Below are positions 7,444-16,381 of a stretch of 20,426 nt of DNA, in pieces (the stretch's first letter is position 1; the number at the start of each line of letters is the position of its first letter). Both the position numbers and the translations under genes were made by a program. The stretch is from Bacteroidales bacterium UBA6346 (GTDB lineage: Bacteria > Bacteroidota > Bacteroidia > Bacteroidales > UBA932), in the NCBI GenBank assembly GCA_002438905.1, contig DJSA01000072.1, positions 1,510-21,935 of the forward strand, given 5' to 3'. The notes below the pieces were generated by a model that worked only from the letters and a program-made list of their open reading frames with translations, made no database searches and was not told where the DNA came from.

Positions 7444-7477
7444 AAAAAAGATGTCATCCGCGAAGATAACATCTTTT
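7444..7477 (-). terminator. Intrinsic terminator-like hairpin between the DUF3078 gene and tilS
   Basis: In the minus-strand RNA AAAAGAUGUUAUC (7477-7465) pairs over 13 bp with GAUGACAUCUUUU (7458-7446), with one U-G wobble and a 6-nt loop. The run of U in the 3' arm extends two more bases. It lies 38 bp past the DUF3078 stop and 8 bp before the tilS start. It most simply ends the proS/DUF3078 transcript. Because it sits at the tilS ribosome-binding region, it could also attenuate tilS or hide its start. Confidence 0.75.
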
Positions 7478-7514
7478 ATTCAATTCATCACAGCGCAACG
7501 CTGCAGATCGCCTC

Positions 7515-8732
7515 TTATTTGGATTTTGACGCGATGGTGTACGTAAATCCGAATGAGATAGACTCAGCGAACTGCAATCCCCGCTTCACCATAACTTGCT
7601 CCCCAGTAACGGAATCAATCACCTCTTTGCCGTTCTCCTCCTTCACCTTGAACACATTGGTATCATAGATCATATTGGTCGTGATGGTGAGGGCAAAATA
7701 CTTGGCGAGCTTCCAATCAAACTTATTGTCCCAGTTAAAACGTATGTTCGGGTTGTACTTGCCGTTATCCTTCTTGCTCAGGTAGTCGGTGAAAAGGACA
7801 ATCTGTGAGGTGTACTTGAAATTGTCGTTGATGTTCACCTTAAAGTCCGTCTTGAGCTGGGCACCGAACTGGAAGAGAGCCGGCTTGTAGGCCGAGCCAT
7901 TGTCCAGGGATGCCTTATAGTTGTCGTATGCGGTCTTATCCTCTCCTTCGAGAGTTGCAGGATCAACACCAGCGAAACGAGATTCCAAAGCCTCGGACTC
8001 TTTAGATAGCTTCATACCATAGGACTTACGGAACTGACTATCAGTCACGATTGTAAAACCTCCGGTGAGAGGAGCGAAGCTGATTGATACCCATTTTGCC
8101 GGATTCCAGTCAAGACCAAGCGCCAGCGTGGTGTAAGCCGGAGAAAGGAATCCAGATTTGGCGACACGGGCATCCTGCCAAAGCTTCTTCTGATCCTTGC
8201 GGCTGAGCTGGTCAAGCTTCATAAGATTGCCATCGGCATCCTTAAAAGTGTCCGGAACCGCAGGTGTCTTGTAGTCATATCCCTTGGCGAACTGGCTCTT
8301 GAAGTCGAAGTTCGCGGAAGCGTAGAGCTGTTCATGGATGCGGTGCCCCCACTTGCTCTCAAGATAGATTCGGTCGTTGCTCTTCTGGAAAAGCGGTTTT
8401 GACGATGCGTAGAGCAGTCCGAACTCCATCTGGAGACGGTTGTTCCAGAACATCTTGTCCTTCGCCCAGTTGGCATTGCCGTCGGCATAACCCTTAAGAG
8501 TAAAGGTATTGTCTCCACCGGCAGCCCAGTTGGTAAGGCTCGTCTGACCCACGTTTATCTGGGTCGTGAGCGAATTTGTCCAATAGTTCGGCTTTTTCGG
8601 CTCAGATTTCTGAACCGGAGCCGAAGCGAATGCCGCAGCAGCCTCCTGAGCGGCCTTCTGCACATCATCCTGAGCTGAAGCAGCCACAGCCGCGCACGCC
8701 ATCATCACGATGGCAACAAATGTCTTCTTCAT
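7515..8732 (-). CDS. DUF3078 outer-membrane-type protein
   Basis: A 405-residue secreted protein starting at ATG 8732. The open frame runs on to 8816, but only this Met gives a signal peptide (MKKTFVAIVMMACAAVAASA, cleavage near AQ/DD). After an Ala-rich linker it carries the DUF3078 hallmark, YWTNSLTTQINVGQTSLTNWAAGGDNTF. Alternating aromatic/polar strands follow (FWNNRLQMEFGLLY, YASANFDFKSQF, ALGLDWNPAKWVSISFAPLTGGF, FSYT-like ends), consistent with a beta-barrel. DUF3078 proteins are known from Bacteroidetes without a defined function; an outer-membrane location is inferred. It starts only 26 bp after proS, so co-transcription with proS is likely, and a hairpin follows its stop. Confidence 0.85.
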   Translation of the reverse strand: MKKTFVAIVMMACAAVAASAQDDVQKAAQEAAAAFASAPVQKSEPKKPNYWTNSLTTQINVGQTSLTNWAAGGDNTFTLKGYADGNANWAKDKMFWNNRLQMEFGLLYASSKPLFQKSNDRIYLESKWGHRIHEQLYASANFDFKSQFAKGYDYKTPAVPDTFKDADGNLMKLDQLSRKDQKKLWQDARVAKSGFLSPAYTTLALGLDWNPAKWVSISFAPLTGGFTIVTDSQFRKSYGMKLSKESEALESRFAGVDPATLEGEDKTAYDNYKASLDNGSAYKPALFQFGAQLKTDFKVNINDNFKYTSQIVLFTDYLSKKDNGKYNPNIRFNWDNKFDWKLAKYFALTITTNMIYDTNVFKVKEENGKEVIDSVTGEQVMVKRGLQFAESISFGFTYTIASKSK

Positions 8733-8758
8733 TATCAACACACTTAATATATTATACC

Positions 8759-10237
8759 CTAATAGGCGATGGAGAATATCACCCTGCGGTGCGAAGGTTT
8801 GCCGGTGTAGATGCACTTGCCCTCCTCCTCACAGACATAACTATCAATCGGGATGCAGCGGATGGTAGCCTTGGTCTCCTCCTTGATGCGTTCCTCGGTC
8901 TCGGTCGTGCCATCCCAGTGGCAGAGCAGGAATCCGCCCTTCTTGATTTCCTCCTTGAATTCATCCCAAGTGTCTACCTTGCGGACGTTCGCGTCACGGA
9001 ACTCGAGAGCCTTCTTGTACATATTCTCCTGGATGTCCTTCAACAGCTGCTCTATGTGTTCAGCCACGCCCTCCTGCGAAATCGAGGTCTTCTCCAAGGT
9101 GTCTCTACGGGCAATCTCAAGGGTGCCGGCGGCAAGATCACGCGGCCCCATGGCAATACGCACCGGAACTCCCTTCAGTTCCCACTCCGCGAACTTGAAG
9201 CCAGGACGCAGAGTGTCGCGGTCGTCAATCTTCACACTCACACCGCCCTTCTCTAGTTCAGTCTTAATCTGAGACATCCTCTCCACAATGGCAGAATGCT
9301 CCTCGTCAGTTTTGTAAATCGGCACCATCACGACCTGAATCGGGGCGAGCTCCGGTGGAAGAACAAGCCCGTTGTCATCGCCATGAGCCATGATGAGCGC
9401 GCCCATCAGACGGGTTGAAACGCCCCACGAGGTGGCCCACACATACTCCTGCTTGCCCTCCTTGTTGGTAAACTGCACATCAAAAGCCTTGGCGAAATTC
9501 TGTCCGAGGAAGTGCGACGTCCCCGCCTGGAGAGCCTTTCCATCCTGCATCATCGCCTCAATTGTCAGTGTATCAAGAGCTCCGGCAAATCTTTCATTAG
9601 GAGACTTGTGCCCCACAACAACTGGCATGGCCATAGTATTACGTGCAAAATCGGCATAAACCCCGACCATCTTCCTTGCCTCCTGTTCAGCCTCCTCGCG
9701 TGTGGCGTGCGCGGTGTGCCCCTCCTGCCAGAGAAATTCGGCCGTACGGAGGAAAAGTCGCGTCCTCATCTCCCAGCGCACGACATTCGCCCACTGGTTG
9801 CAGAGTATAGGAAGGTCGCGCCACGAAGTGACCCAGCCCTTATATGTGTTCCAAATGATTGTCTCCGAAGTCGGGCGCACTATGAGTTCCTCCTCAAGTT
9901 TCGCGGAAGGGTCAACTACCACACCGTTCCCGTTCGGATCATTCATAAGACGGTGATGCGTCACCACAGCACACTCTTTCGCGAAGCCCTCCACATGCTC
10001 GGCCTCCCGGCTGAAGAAAGACTTAGGAATAAAAAGCGGGAAATAGGCGTTCTGATGTCCCGTATCCTTGAACATCTTGTCCAGAACATGTTGCATCTTT
10101 TCCCAGATTGCATATCCGTAAGGCTTGATGACCATACAGCCCCTGACAGCGGAACGCTCCGCCAGATCAGCCTTTACCACGAGGTCGTCATACCATTGGG
10201 AGTAATTCTCCGACCTTTTTGTAACTTCCTTTGCCAT
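8759..10237 (-). CDS. proS: Prolyl-tRNA synthetase, archaeal/eukaryotic-type
   Basis: A class II aminoacyl-tRNA synthetase charging tRNA(Pro), of the shorter form without the editing insertion. Characteristic blocks are GCMVIKPYGYAIWEKMQ (motif 1 region), RPTSETIIWNTYKGWVTSWRDLPILCNQWANVVRWEMRTR split around the motif 2 loop, and TSWGVSTRLMGALIMAHGDD (motif 3). The anticodon-binding domain begins near LAPIQVVMVPIYKTDEE. The C-terminal extension with Cys residues (LLCHWDG, CEEEGKCIYTG) ends in a conserved-type terminal Tyr (IAY). The length, 492 aa, is normal for this type. It heads a probable unit with the DUF3078 gene and is divergent from the lipoprotein gene. Confidence 0.97.
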   Translation of the reverse strand: MAKEVTKRSENYSQWYDDLVVKADLAERSAVRGCMVIKPYGYAIWEKMQHVLDKMFKDTGHQNAYFPLFIPKSFFSREAEHVEGFAKECAVVTHHRLMNDPNGNGVVVDPSAKLEEELIVRPTSETIIWNTYKGWVTSWRDLPILCNQWANVVRWEMRTRLFLRTAEFLWQEGHTAHATREEAEQEARKMVGVYADFARNTMAMPVVVGHKSPNERFAGALDTLTIEAMMQDGKALQAGTSHFLGQNFAKAFDVQFTNKEGKQEYVWATSWGVSTRLMGALIMAHGDDNGLVLPPELAPIQVVMVPIYKTDEEHSAIVERMSQIKTELEKGGVSVKIDDRDTLRPGFKFAEWELKGVPVRIAMGPRDLAAGTLEIARRDTLEKTSISQEGVAEHIEQLLKDIQENMYKKALEFRDANVRKVDTWDEFKEEIKKGGFLLCHWDGTTETEERIKEETKATIRCIPIDSYVCEEEGKCIYTGKPSHRRVIFSIAY

Positions 10238-10404
10238 ATTGATTTATATTATTATCGTTTTTTTGCAGCATCCCCGCCCGAATCCGCATCTTTCTGACAG
10301 ATTTACATCCATTGTCTGGCAGGTATACTCTTTGCAGTCAGCATCCGGTTGCCGTATTCCCGATAAGAGAATTCGGCGCGAAGTTAAGAAAAATATATGA
10401 ATTT
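10238..10404. promoter_or_regulatory. Divergent promoter region proS / lipoprotein gene
   Basis: The 167 bp between two divergent genes must hold both promoters. On the plus strand TACTCTTTG (10326-10334) resembles the -7 box TAnnTTTG with one extra spacer base, and an ATTG lies at 10311-10314. On the minus strand TAAATCTG (10305-10298) matches seven of eight positions of the degenerate -7 box. Neither has a good -33 TTTG at the expected distance, so the assignment is tentative. Confidence 0.3.
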
Positions 10405-11577
10405 ATGACAAAACGGCTTTATATATCAGGAGTGTCGGGAATCGTGGCGCTGGCGATATGCAGCGTCATGATGTCTTCCTGTGGAACTACGGCACAAACC
10501 GCTAGCCAATATGACGGCATATACTACACGGCACCGGAAAAGGTATCCGCGACAGAGCTCGCCAAGAACAAGGAGGAGACTGACGCGCTCGCCGAGCTGA
10601 CAAAGACGACGATGCTTGACGCACGTGACAGCACTGCGACCGCACAGACAACGGCCTCACAGGCACCGAAGACGCTCACACTCAACTTGGAGAATGCGGA
10701 AGTCACCACAGTCTACGTGGATCCGTTCATGGGCTTCGGTTATAGTTACGCATGGGCACCATATCGATATGGCTGGGGGATATACAGCCCCGCCTATTAT
10801 GCAGGATGGTATGACCCGTGGTTCTATGGCGGAAGGTTCTATGATCCTTGGGTTTATGATGCTTATTGGTATGGCGGCGCATATTGGGCAGGATGGTATG
10901 ATCCGTGGTACGGGCCATGGAGAGATCCTTGGTACTACGGCAATTTTTGGCATCATCCCCACCATTATGGATTCCATGACCCGTTCTTCGATGGTCCGGG
11001 CTACGGACATCGTGGAGAGCCGGTGCATTTCGGTTCAAGAGATAACAGAAGCGGCGGAATATCAACAAGATACGCAACCAGTCCTTCTACACGAAGTTCA
11101 TCGGCAGTCCGCAGTTCAGCGCCAACCCGCAGGGCTACGGCAGGCACTGGTTCAATCAGTAGCGTCAGACGCAGTTCACGCCCAGCAGTGTCACGCGCAG
11201 TTTCAGCCTCACGTTCTTCCGTGTCACGTTCTTCGGCATCGCGGCCGGCATCAGCTGTGCGCACGACATCCGCGTCGCGCCCTTCTTCTTCATCGGTTCG
11301 CAACAGCAGAACTGTGAGAACGTCAGTGAGGAATACAACCTATAGCAGACCATCTTCAGGAAGCAGTTATAGGAATAGTTCTTCAGGTTATGACAGCAAT
11401 TCTTCCTCAAGAGGCTCAAGCAGCAGCTATTCCGGAAGCCGCAGCAACTCAAACCGGAGCAGTTATCGCTCATCGGATTCCGGCTATCGTAGTTCCGGAT
11501 CATCCTTCAGCGGAAGCCGTTCATCATCCGGATATTCAGGAAGCCGCAGTTCAAGCAGCAGCCGATCTTCTAGGAGA
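10405..11577 (+). CDS. Tyr/Trp-rich lipoprotein with Ser/Arg-rich tail
   Basis: The open frame reaches back to a TTG at 10312, but the ATG at 10405 gives a clean lipoprotein signal, MTKRLYISGVSGIVALAICS followed by VMMSSC, with the lipidated Cys at residue 26. Mature parts are: a polar, Thr/Ala-rich segment (27-103); a segment extremely rich in Tyr, Trp, Gly, Asp and Pro with repeated WYDPW-type motifs (about 104-209, including an HHPHHYG patch); and a tail of Ser, Arg and Gly with little else (about 210-390). No enzyme motif is visible. Similar low-complexity lipoproteins occur in Bacteroidetes, but I know no function. The basic tail could bind polyanions such as LPS or nucleic acid, and the aromatic part could aggregate; both are guesses. 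It is followed after about 40 bp by the OmpP1-like gene with no promoter seen between, so an operon is likely. Confidence 0.82.
10801..10908 (+). repeat. 87-bp-period repeat in the lipoprotein gene
   Basis: A 21-base segment starting GCAGGATGGTATGA at 10801 returns at 10888 with a single C-to-T change, a period of 87 bp or 29 codons. Both copies encode AGWYDPW. The near identity at DNA level points to a fairly recent internal duplication of the aromatic repeat. Confidence 0.65.
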
Positions 11578-11620
11578 TAATTCTGCCGGTAGATAGTTAT
11601 TTTAAAACAGTCAGAAGTAT

Positions 11621-13282
11621 ATGAAAAAGATTATATTGACATTCGCAGTTCTTGCATTCGGGTTGTCGGCAACGGCACAGAACTATACGGACGGACTTCG
11701 GTTCAGCGAAAACGAATATGAGGGAACGGCAAGGACCATAGCCATGGGAAACGCCTTCACTGCCCTAGGCGGAGATATGGGTTCGCTCGGAATCAACCCG
11801 GCAGGCTCGGCTGTGGCAAGGCACTCGCAGTTCACGGTCAGTCCGGGAATGAACATATCCATAGCACGGGTTCAGGGCGAAGTCCTCAACGACGGTTCGG
11901 TCGGCTTCGGGACAAGGCTCCAGAACGACAACACGACGTTCAGCATGCCTAACCTCGGCGGAATGATAAACTTCAACACCGGAAGGTCACGCGGACTGAA
12001 GAATTGGTCCATGGGATTCGTGGTGAACAACACCCGCAGCTACAACGAGGACATCATTGCACGCGGTCTCAACACGAGGACTTCCGCTTTCGGAGAGATG
12101 GCGGCAAGGGCGCAGTACGAATATGGCTACAAGCCAAGCGACTTCAGCGTGGACAACGTTTATGACAACATCTACGCTGGAGACTACGACCTGGTCAGCG
12201 CATTCCGTGCGGGAGCGATTGCCGGAACCACTTTCACAAACGGAACGAATACAGAGAACGCATTCGTCGGAGTGACGGAAAACAGCTCCGTTGACGGAAG
12301 AATCGGCATCGGGGAGCATGGTCTGAACCAGCATTTCGGACAGACGATTTCCGGAGCCAAGTCAGATTTCGTCTACAACCTTGCTTTCAACGTCTCTGAC
12401 GTGTTCTTCTTCGGAGCCAACATCGGAGTCACGACCATAAATTACAATTCCAACGAGTTCCTCAGGGAAGACGCCGTTGACATAGACGATGTGAAGATCG
12501 ATTTCGGAGAGAGCGGCTCCACATATTTTTCCTCCGCAAAAAAGACATACAGCTACAAGGCTGACGGAACCGGAGTCTACGGAAAGTTCGGGTTCATACT
12601 TACCCCATGGAAAGGTCTCAGGCTCGGAGCCGCCATACAGACCCCGACGTCATACACGATAAGGGAAAGGATCGGCTATTCCTGCGAGGCAAAGTTCGAG
12701 GACTCGAAGTTCAACGGCAGCGACTCCGCTCCTGTCAGCAAATATGAGTACGACTTCAAGGCTCCGCTCCGTGCCAATTTCGGTGTGGCATACACATTAG
12801 GAAAGTTCGGGATCGTCAGCGCCGACTACGAACTCAGCGACTACAGGAAGATGTATTTCAGCGTTCCGGACACATCCGACAACAGTGAGTTTGACGATGC
12901 GAACAACGAAATATATGACCTCTGCGGCGTGCAGCATTATCTCCGTCTCGGAGCGGAGGTGAAACCTGCGGACTGGTTCTCAGTACGCGCGGGCTACACC
13001 CTGAAGACGACCGGACAGACCTACGAATATGACGGGGACAGCCTCGTTAAGGCGCCTGCACAGAACATTCAGACGGCATCCTTCGGATTCGGGTTCAGCA
13101 GCGGCGCCTTCTTCGCAGACTTTGCAGCCGTGGGCTATTTCTATTCGACACAGTACATCATGCCTTACGGCAACTACGACTATACGGATGACACCCACCG
13201 CAGCCTCACGACCGAATCTCCGATAATCCGCTATCGTCGGAATCTTGTCAAGGTAGTGGCAACGTTAGGAGTACGGTTTTAG
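11621..13282 (+). CDS. OmpP1/FadL-family outer membrane protein
   Basis: A 553-residue beta-barrel protein with signal peptide MKKIILTFAVLAFGLSATA and cleavage before QNYTDG. The N-terminal block GTARTIAMGNAFTALGGDMGSLGINPAGSAV is the signature of the OmpP1/FadL/TodX (Toluene_X) class, in which the N terminus plugs the barrel (seen in FadL). Later parts show alternating amphipathic strands (LRLGAAIQTPTSYTIRERIGYS, FGIVSADYELSDYRKMYFS, WFSVRAGYTLKTTGQTYEY). The protein ends in a terminal Phe (VRF), as expected for BAM-inserted barrels. Family members move hydrophobic compounds across the outer membrane; the substrate here is unknown. It probably shares a transcript with the upstream lipoprotein, and a 13-bp hairpin follows. 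Confidence 0.88.
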   Translation: MKKIILTFAVLAFGLSATAQNYTDGLRFSENEYEGTARTIAMGNAFTALGGDMGSLGINPAGSAVARHSQFTVSPGMNISIARVQGEVLNDGSVGFGTRLQNDNTTFSMPNLGGMINFNTGRSRGLKNWSMGFVVNNTRSYNEDIIARGLNTRTSAFGEMAARAQYEYGYKPSDFSVDNVYDNIYAGDYDLVSAFRAGAIAGTTFTNGTNTENAFVGVTENSSVDGRIGIGEHGLNQHFGQTISGAKSDFVYNLAFNVSDVFFFGANIGVTTINYNSNEFLREDAVDIDDVKIDFGESGSTYFSSAKKTYSYKADGTGVYGKFGFILTPWKGLRLGAAIQTPTSYTIRERIGYSCEAKFEDSKFNGSDSAPVSKYEYDFKAPLRANFGVAYTLGKFGIVSADYELSDYRKMYFSVPDTSDNSEFDDANNEIYDLCGVQHYLRLGAEVKPADWFSVRAGYTLKTTGQTYEYDGDSLVKAPAQNIQTASFGFGFSSGAFFADFAAVGYFYSTQYIMPYGNYDYTDDTHRSLTTESPIIRYRRNLVKVVATLGVRF

Positions 13283-13313
13283 AACCACTGCCATTTTCGC
13301 GCGAAATGAAATG

Positions 13314-13361
13314 AAGCGAGAAATCTGAATGCTTTTATCAGCACAAAGAGATTTCTCGCTT
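13314..13361 (+). terminator. Hairpin terminator between convergent genes
   Basis: AAGCGAGAAATCT (13314-13326) pairs perfectly over 13 bp with AGATTTCTCGCTT (13349-13361), followed by TTCATTATAT. It lies 32 bp after the OmpP1-like stop. The T run after the stem is on the plus strand, so it best serves the plus-strand unit, though the stem can also form in the infB transcript. A perfect 12-bp palindrome TTTCGCGCGAAA (13295-13306) lies just before it. Confidence 0.7.
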
Positions 13362-13378
13362 TTCATTATATATAAGAG

Positions 13379-13391
13379 TGGGGCTTCCCCT
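13379..13391 (-). terminator. Short GC hairpin after infB
   Basis: GGGG-CTT-CCCC, a 4-bp stem with a 3-nt loop, lies 26 bp beyond the infB stop. There is no clear U tract on the minus strand (the RNA continues ACUCUUAUAU). It may help end the rimP-nusA-infB transcript together with the stronger stem at 13314-13361. Confidence 0.3.
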
Positions 13392-13416
13392 GTCTTAAGA
13401 AAACGACTTTTATCTT

Positions 13417-16344
13417 TTACAAGGTTCTCTTGACTTCAACAACCTGATAGGCTTCGACAATGTCACCGACCTTGATGTCGTTGTAGTTCAAGATGTTCAG
13501 ACCGCAGTCCTGACCCGAAACAACCTCCTTGACATCGTCCTTGAACCTCTTGAGGGAGCCGAGTTCACCGGTGTAGACCACAATGCCGTCACGGATGACG
13601 CGAATCTTGGACGTGCGCTGAAGCTTGCCCTCGCGGACAATGGCGCCAGCGATGGTTCCGACCTTGGAAATCTTGAATGTCTCAAGAACCTCGGCAGTAG
13701 CGGTGATCTCCTCCTTCTCCTCTGGGGCAAGCATACCCTCGATACCGTCCTTGACCTCGTTGATGGCATCGTAGATGACTGAGTAGAGACGGATTTCGAT
13801 TTCCTCCTTCTCGGCAAGCTTGCGGGCACCGGTCGAAGGACGTACCTGGAAGCCGATGATGACGGCATCCGAAGCGGCGGCAAGAAGGACATCGGACTCA
13901 GAGATGGCACCAACGGCCTTGTGAATCACGTTCACACGAACTTCATCCGTAGAAAGCTTGATGAGAGAGTCTGAAAGAGCCTCCACTGAACCATCCACGT
14001 CACCCTTGACGATGATATTGAGTTCCTTGAAGTTGCCGATTGCGATCCGGCGGCCGATTTCCTCAAGGGTCATGTGCTTCTGGGTCTTTATGCCCTGGAT
14101 GCGGATGAGCTGCTCGCGCTTGTTGGCTATTTCCTTCGCCTCACGCTCGTCGGCCATAACGTTGAAGGTCTCGCCGGCAGTCGGAGCGCCGTTGAGTCCG
14201 AGGACTGAAACCGGAGTGGAAGGTCCGGCCTCGTCGACTTTCTGACCGCGCTCGTTGAACATTGCCTTCACACGGCCGGTGTAGCAGCCCGAAAGCATCA
14301 CGTCGCCAACGTGCATAGTGCCGTTTTGGACGAGGACAGTGGCAAGATAGCCGCGGCCCTTGTCAAGGGAGGACTCGATGACGGCACCGGTCGCCCTGCG
14401 GTTAGGGTTGGCCTTAAGGTCGAGCATATCGGCCTCAAGAAGCACCTTGTCAAGGAGCAGGTCCACGTTGGTGCCCTTCTTCGCCGAGATTTCCTGGCAT
14501 TGGTACTTGCCGCCCCAGTCCTCCACGAGTATGTTCATGTTGGAGAGCTGCTCGCGGATCTTGTCCGGATTAGCTCCCGGCTTGTCTATCTTATTGATTG
14601 CAAATACCATAGGTACACCAGCAGCCTGCGCATGGCTGATTGCCTCGACTGTCTGCGGCATTATCGCGTCATCGGCGGCGATGATGATAATGGCAAGGTC
14701 TGTCATCTTCGCACCACGGGCACGCATCGCCGTGAAGGCTTCGTGTCCAGGGGTATCTAGGAAAGTGATGCGGCGGCCGTTCGGGAGCTTCACGTTGTAG
14801 GCACCGATGTGCTGGGTGATTCCTCCGGCCTCACCGGCAATCACGTTGGCCTTTCGAATGTAGTCAAGCAGTGATGTCTTGCCATGGTCGACGTGACCCA
14901 TCACCGTGATGACCGGCGGTCTTGGCACCAGATCCTCAGGCTTGTCAACCTCCTCCTCTGAATTTATCTCTTCAGTAAGATTTGCCGTCACGAATTCGAC
15001 CTCATAGCCGAACTCCTCGGCAACAAGCACGAGGGTCTCGGCATCGAGGCGCTGGTTGATAGATACCATCAGTCCCAAGCTCATGCAGGCCGCGATGACC
15101 TTGGTCACGGGAGTGTTGTTCATGAGGGTCGCAAGGTCGTTGACCGTCACGAACTCCGTGACCTTCAGAACCTTCTTGTCGAGTTCCTGCTGCTGCATCT
15201 CCTCCTGGAGTCTGTCAGCCGCGGCCTCCCTCTTCTCCTTTCTGTGCTTTGCACCGAAGTTGTTCTTGCCTTTGCCCTCGTTCATGCGGGCGTAGGTTTC
15301 CTTAATCTGCTTCTGGATTTCCTTCTGCATTTCCTCGGTCTCGGCCTCAGTCATTGCAGGCTTGAACCTGTCCTTTCCACGGTTGCGTCCCTTTCCGCCT
15401 CCATTTCCGCTGTTATTGTCGTTCCGGCGGCCATCCTTTCCGAATCCGCCGTTCTTGCCGCCACCATTTCCGCCCTTTGCTGGGTTGTTGGAAGCATTTA
15501 TCTTCGTAACATCGACCTTTTGGCTCTGACCCGACCTAATTCTTTCTCTCTTGCCCTTCTTCTTCGGAGCCTCGAACTTACTAAGGTCAACCTTGCCCAT
15601 CACCTTCGGCCCAGCAAGTCTCTCGACCTCAATCACTGCCTCACGCGGCTCCTTTCTGACCGGCTGCCCATCAACAGGCCTTACAGGCTCGGCCGCCGGG
15701 GATTCTGCGACCGTCCCCTGTTTCTCCGGTGCGGCAAGTTCCGCAGGCATTGCCTCATCATCAGGCTTATTCTTCCCTATGCTGTCAAGATCAATCTTGT
15801 CTATAATCTTCGGGCCGAAACTTTCCTTTTCAGGGCTCCACAGCTCTTCCGGTTTCTCTGGAGCGGCAGGCTTCACTTCCTTCACAGGAGCCGCTGCCAC
15901 AGCCGGTTCATCAACATGCTCTTCACCGGCAGCATCAGCAGGAACGGTCTCCGGTGCCGGACTTTCTTCAACAGCCGGTTCGGACTTTCCCTCAACGTCG
16001 GGTGTCTCGACAGGCTTTGCCACAACAGCGGGCTTCTCCGGAGCAGCCACAATGGAAGTTGTCTTAATGATAACCTCCTTCTCTGACTCTTCATCCTCCG
16101 AAGCCGGCTTCTTCTTTGAAACGTCTATCATCTCCTTGAGCTTGGTTGCAACCTTCTCGGAATCCTGCTTTGCAGCGAGGTCTCCGCCGAACTTTGCCTC
16201 CACAGCCGGCATGAAGTCATCCGAAATCTTGGCGTTCGGATCGCTTGAAGTGATGTTTGCCCCTTTCCCGTTCAGGAAGTCGATGAGCGTGCCCAACCCG
16301 ATGTTGAACTGTCTTGCTATTTTGCTTAATCTGATTTCTGCCAT
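13417..16344 (-). CDS. infB: Translation initiation factor IF-2
   Basis: A GTPase that delivers fMet-tRNA to the 30S P site and promotes subunit joining. The IF2_N domain at 1-50 (MAEIRLSKIARQFNIGLGTL) is followed by a long Pro/Ala/Glu-rich linker (about 75-240) and a basic Gly/Asn stretch (285-328). A Lys/Glu helix-rich region with a second IF2_N-like domain lies at about 330-455. The G domain has GHVDHGKT (483-490), DTPGHEAF (530-537) and NKID (584-587), and domains II-IV run to the end at 975 aa. The length is normal for Bacteroidetes IF-2. It is the third gene of rimP-nusA-infB, 86 bp after nusA. Confidence 0.98.
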   Translation of the reverse strand: MAEIRLSKIARQFNIGLGTLIDFLNGKGANITSSDPNAKISDDFMPAVEAKFGGDLAAKQDSEKVATKLKEMIDVSKKKPASEDEESEKEVIIKTTSIVAAPEKPAVVAKPVETPDVEGKSEPAVEESPAPETVPADAAGEEHVDEPAVAAAPVKEVKPAAPEKPEELWSPEKESFGPKIIDKIDLDSIGKNKPDDEAMPAELAAPEKQGTVAESPAAEPVRPVDGQPVRKEPREAVIEVERLAGPKVMGKVDLSKFEAPKKKGKRERIRSGQSQKVDVTKINASNNPAKGGNGGGKNGGFGKDGRRNDNNSGNGGGKGRNRGKDRFKPAMTEAETEEMQKEIQKQIKETYARMNEGKGKNNFGAKHRKEKREAAADRLQEEMQQQELDKKVLKVTEFVTVNDLATLMNNTPVTKVIAACMSLGLMVSINQRLDAETLVLVAEEFGYEVEFVTANLTEEINSEEEVDKPEDLVPRPPVITVMGHVDHGKTSLLDYIRKANVIAGEAGGITQHIGAYNVKLPNGRRITFLDTPGHEAFTAMRARGAKMTDLAIIIIAADDAIMPQTVEAISHAQAAGVPMVFAINKIDKPGANPDKIREQLSNMNILVEDWGGKYQCQEISAKKGTNVDLLLDKVLLEADMLDLKANPNRRATGAVIESSLDKGRGYLATVLVQNGTMHVGDVMLSGCYTGRVKAMFNERGQKVDEAGPSTPVSVLGLNGAPTAGETFNVMADEREAKEIANKREQLIRIQGIKTQKHMTLEEIGRRIAIGNFKELNIIVKGDVDGSVEALSDSLIKLSTDEVRVNVIHKAVGAISESDVLLAAASDAVIIGFQVRPSTGARKLAEKEEIEIRLYSVIYDAINEVKDGIEGMLAPEEKEEITATAEVLETFKISKVGTIAGAIVREGKLQRTSKIRVIRDGIVVYTGELGSLKRFKDDVKEVVSGQDCGLNILNYNDIKVGDIVEAYQVVEVKRTL

Positions 16345-16381
16345 ATAATCCCCTAATAGTTAATTCTTTCCATTCACTTGC

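Noticed and set aside
6844..7668. Plus-strand open frame of 274 codons opposite tilS
   Set aside because: It covers the conserved TilS catalytic region in antisense, and its translation shows no domain, signal peptide or sensible start.
9512..10297. Plus-strand open frame of 261 codons opposite proS
   Set aside because: A shadow of the conserved proS coding sequence with a His/Arg/Leu-rich translation.
10312..10404. TTG start for the lipoprotein at 10312
   Set aside because: It would place 31 residues before an excellent lipoprotein signal; the ATG at 10405 fits far better.
10657..11503. Minus-strand open frames within the lipoprotein gene
   Set aside because: They arise from the repetitive codon pattern of the aromatic and Ser/Arg blocks; the plus-strand frame has a lipoprotein signal and fits its neighbour.
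15244..16348. Long plus-strand open frames opposite infB (15244-16086 and 15551-16348)
   Set aside because: They lie antisense to the low-complexity N-terminal half of a certain infB gene; their Ser/Gly/Ala or Leu/Arg-rich translations mirror its codon bias and have no family motifs.
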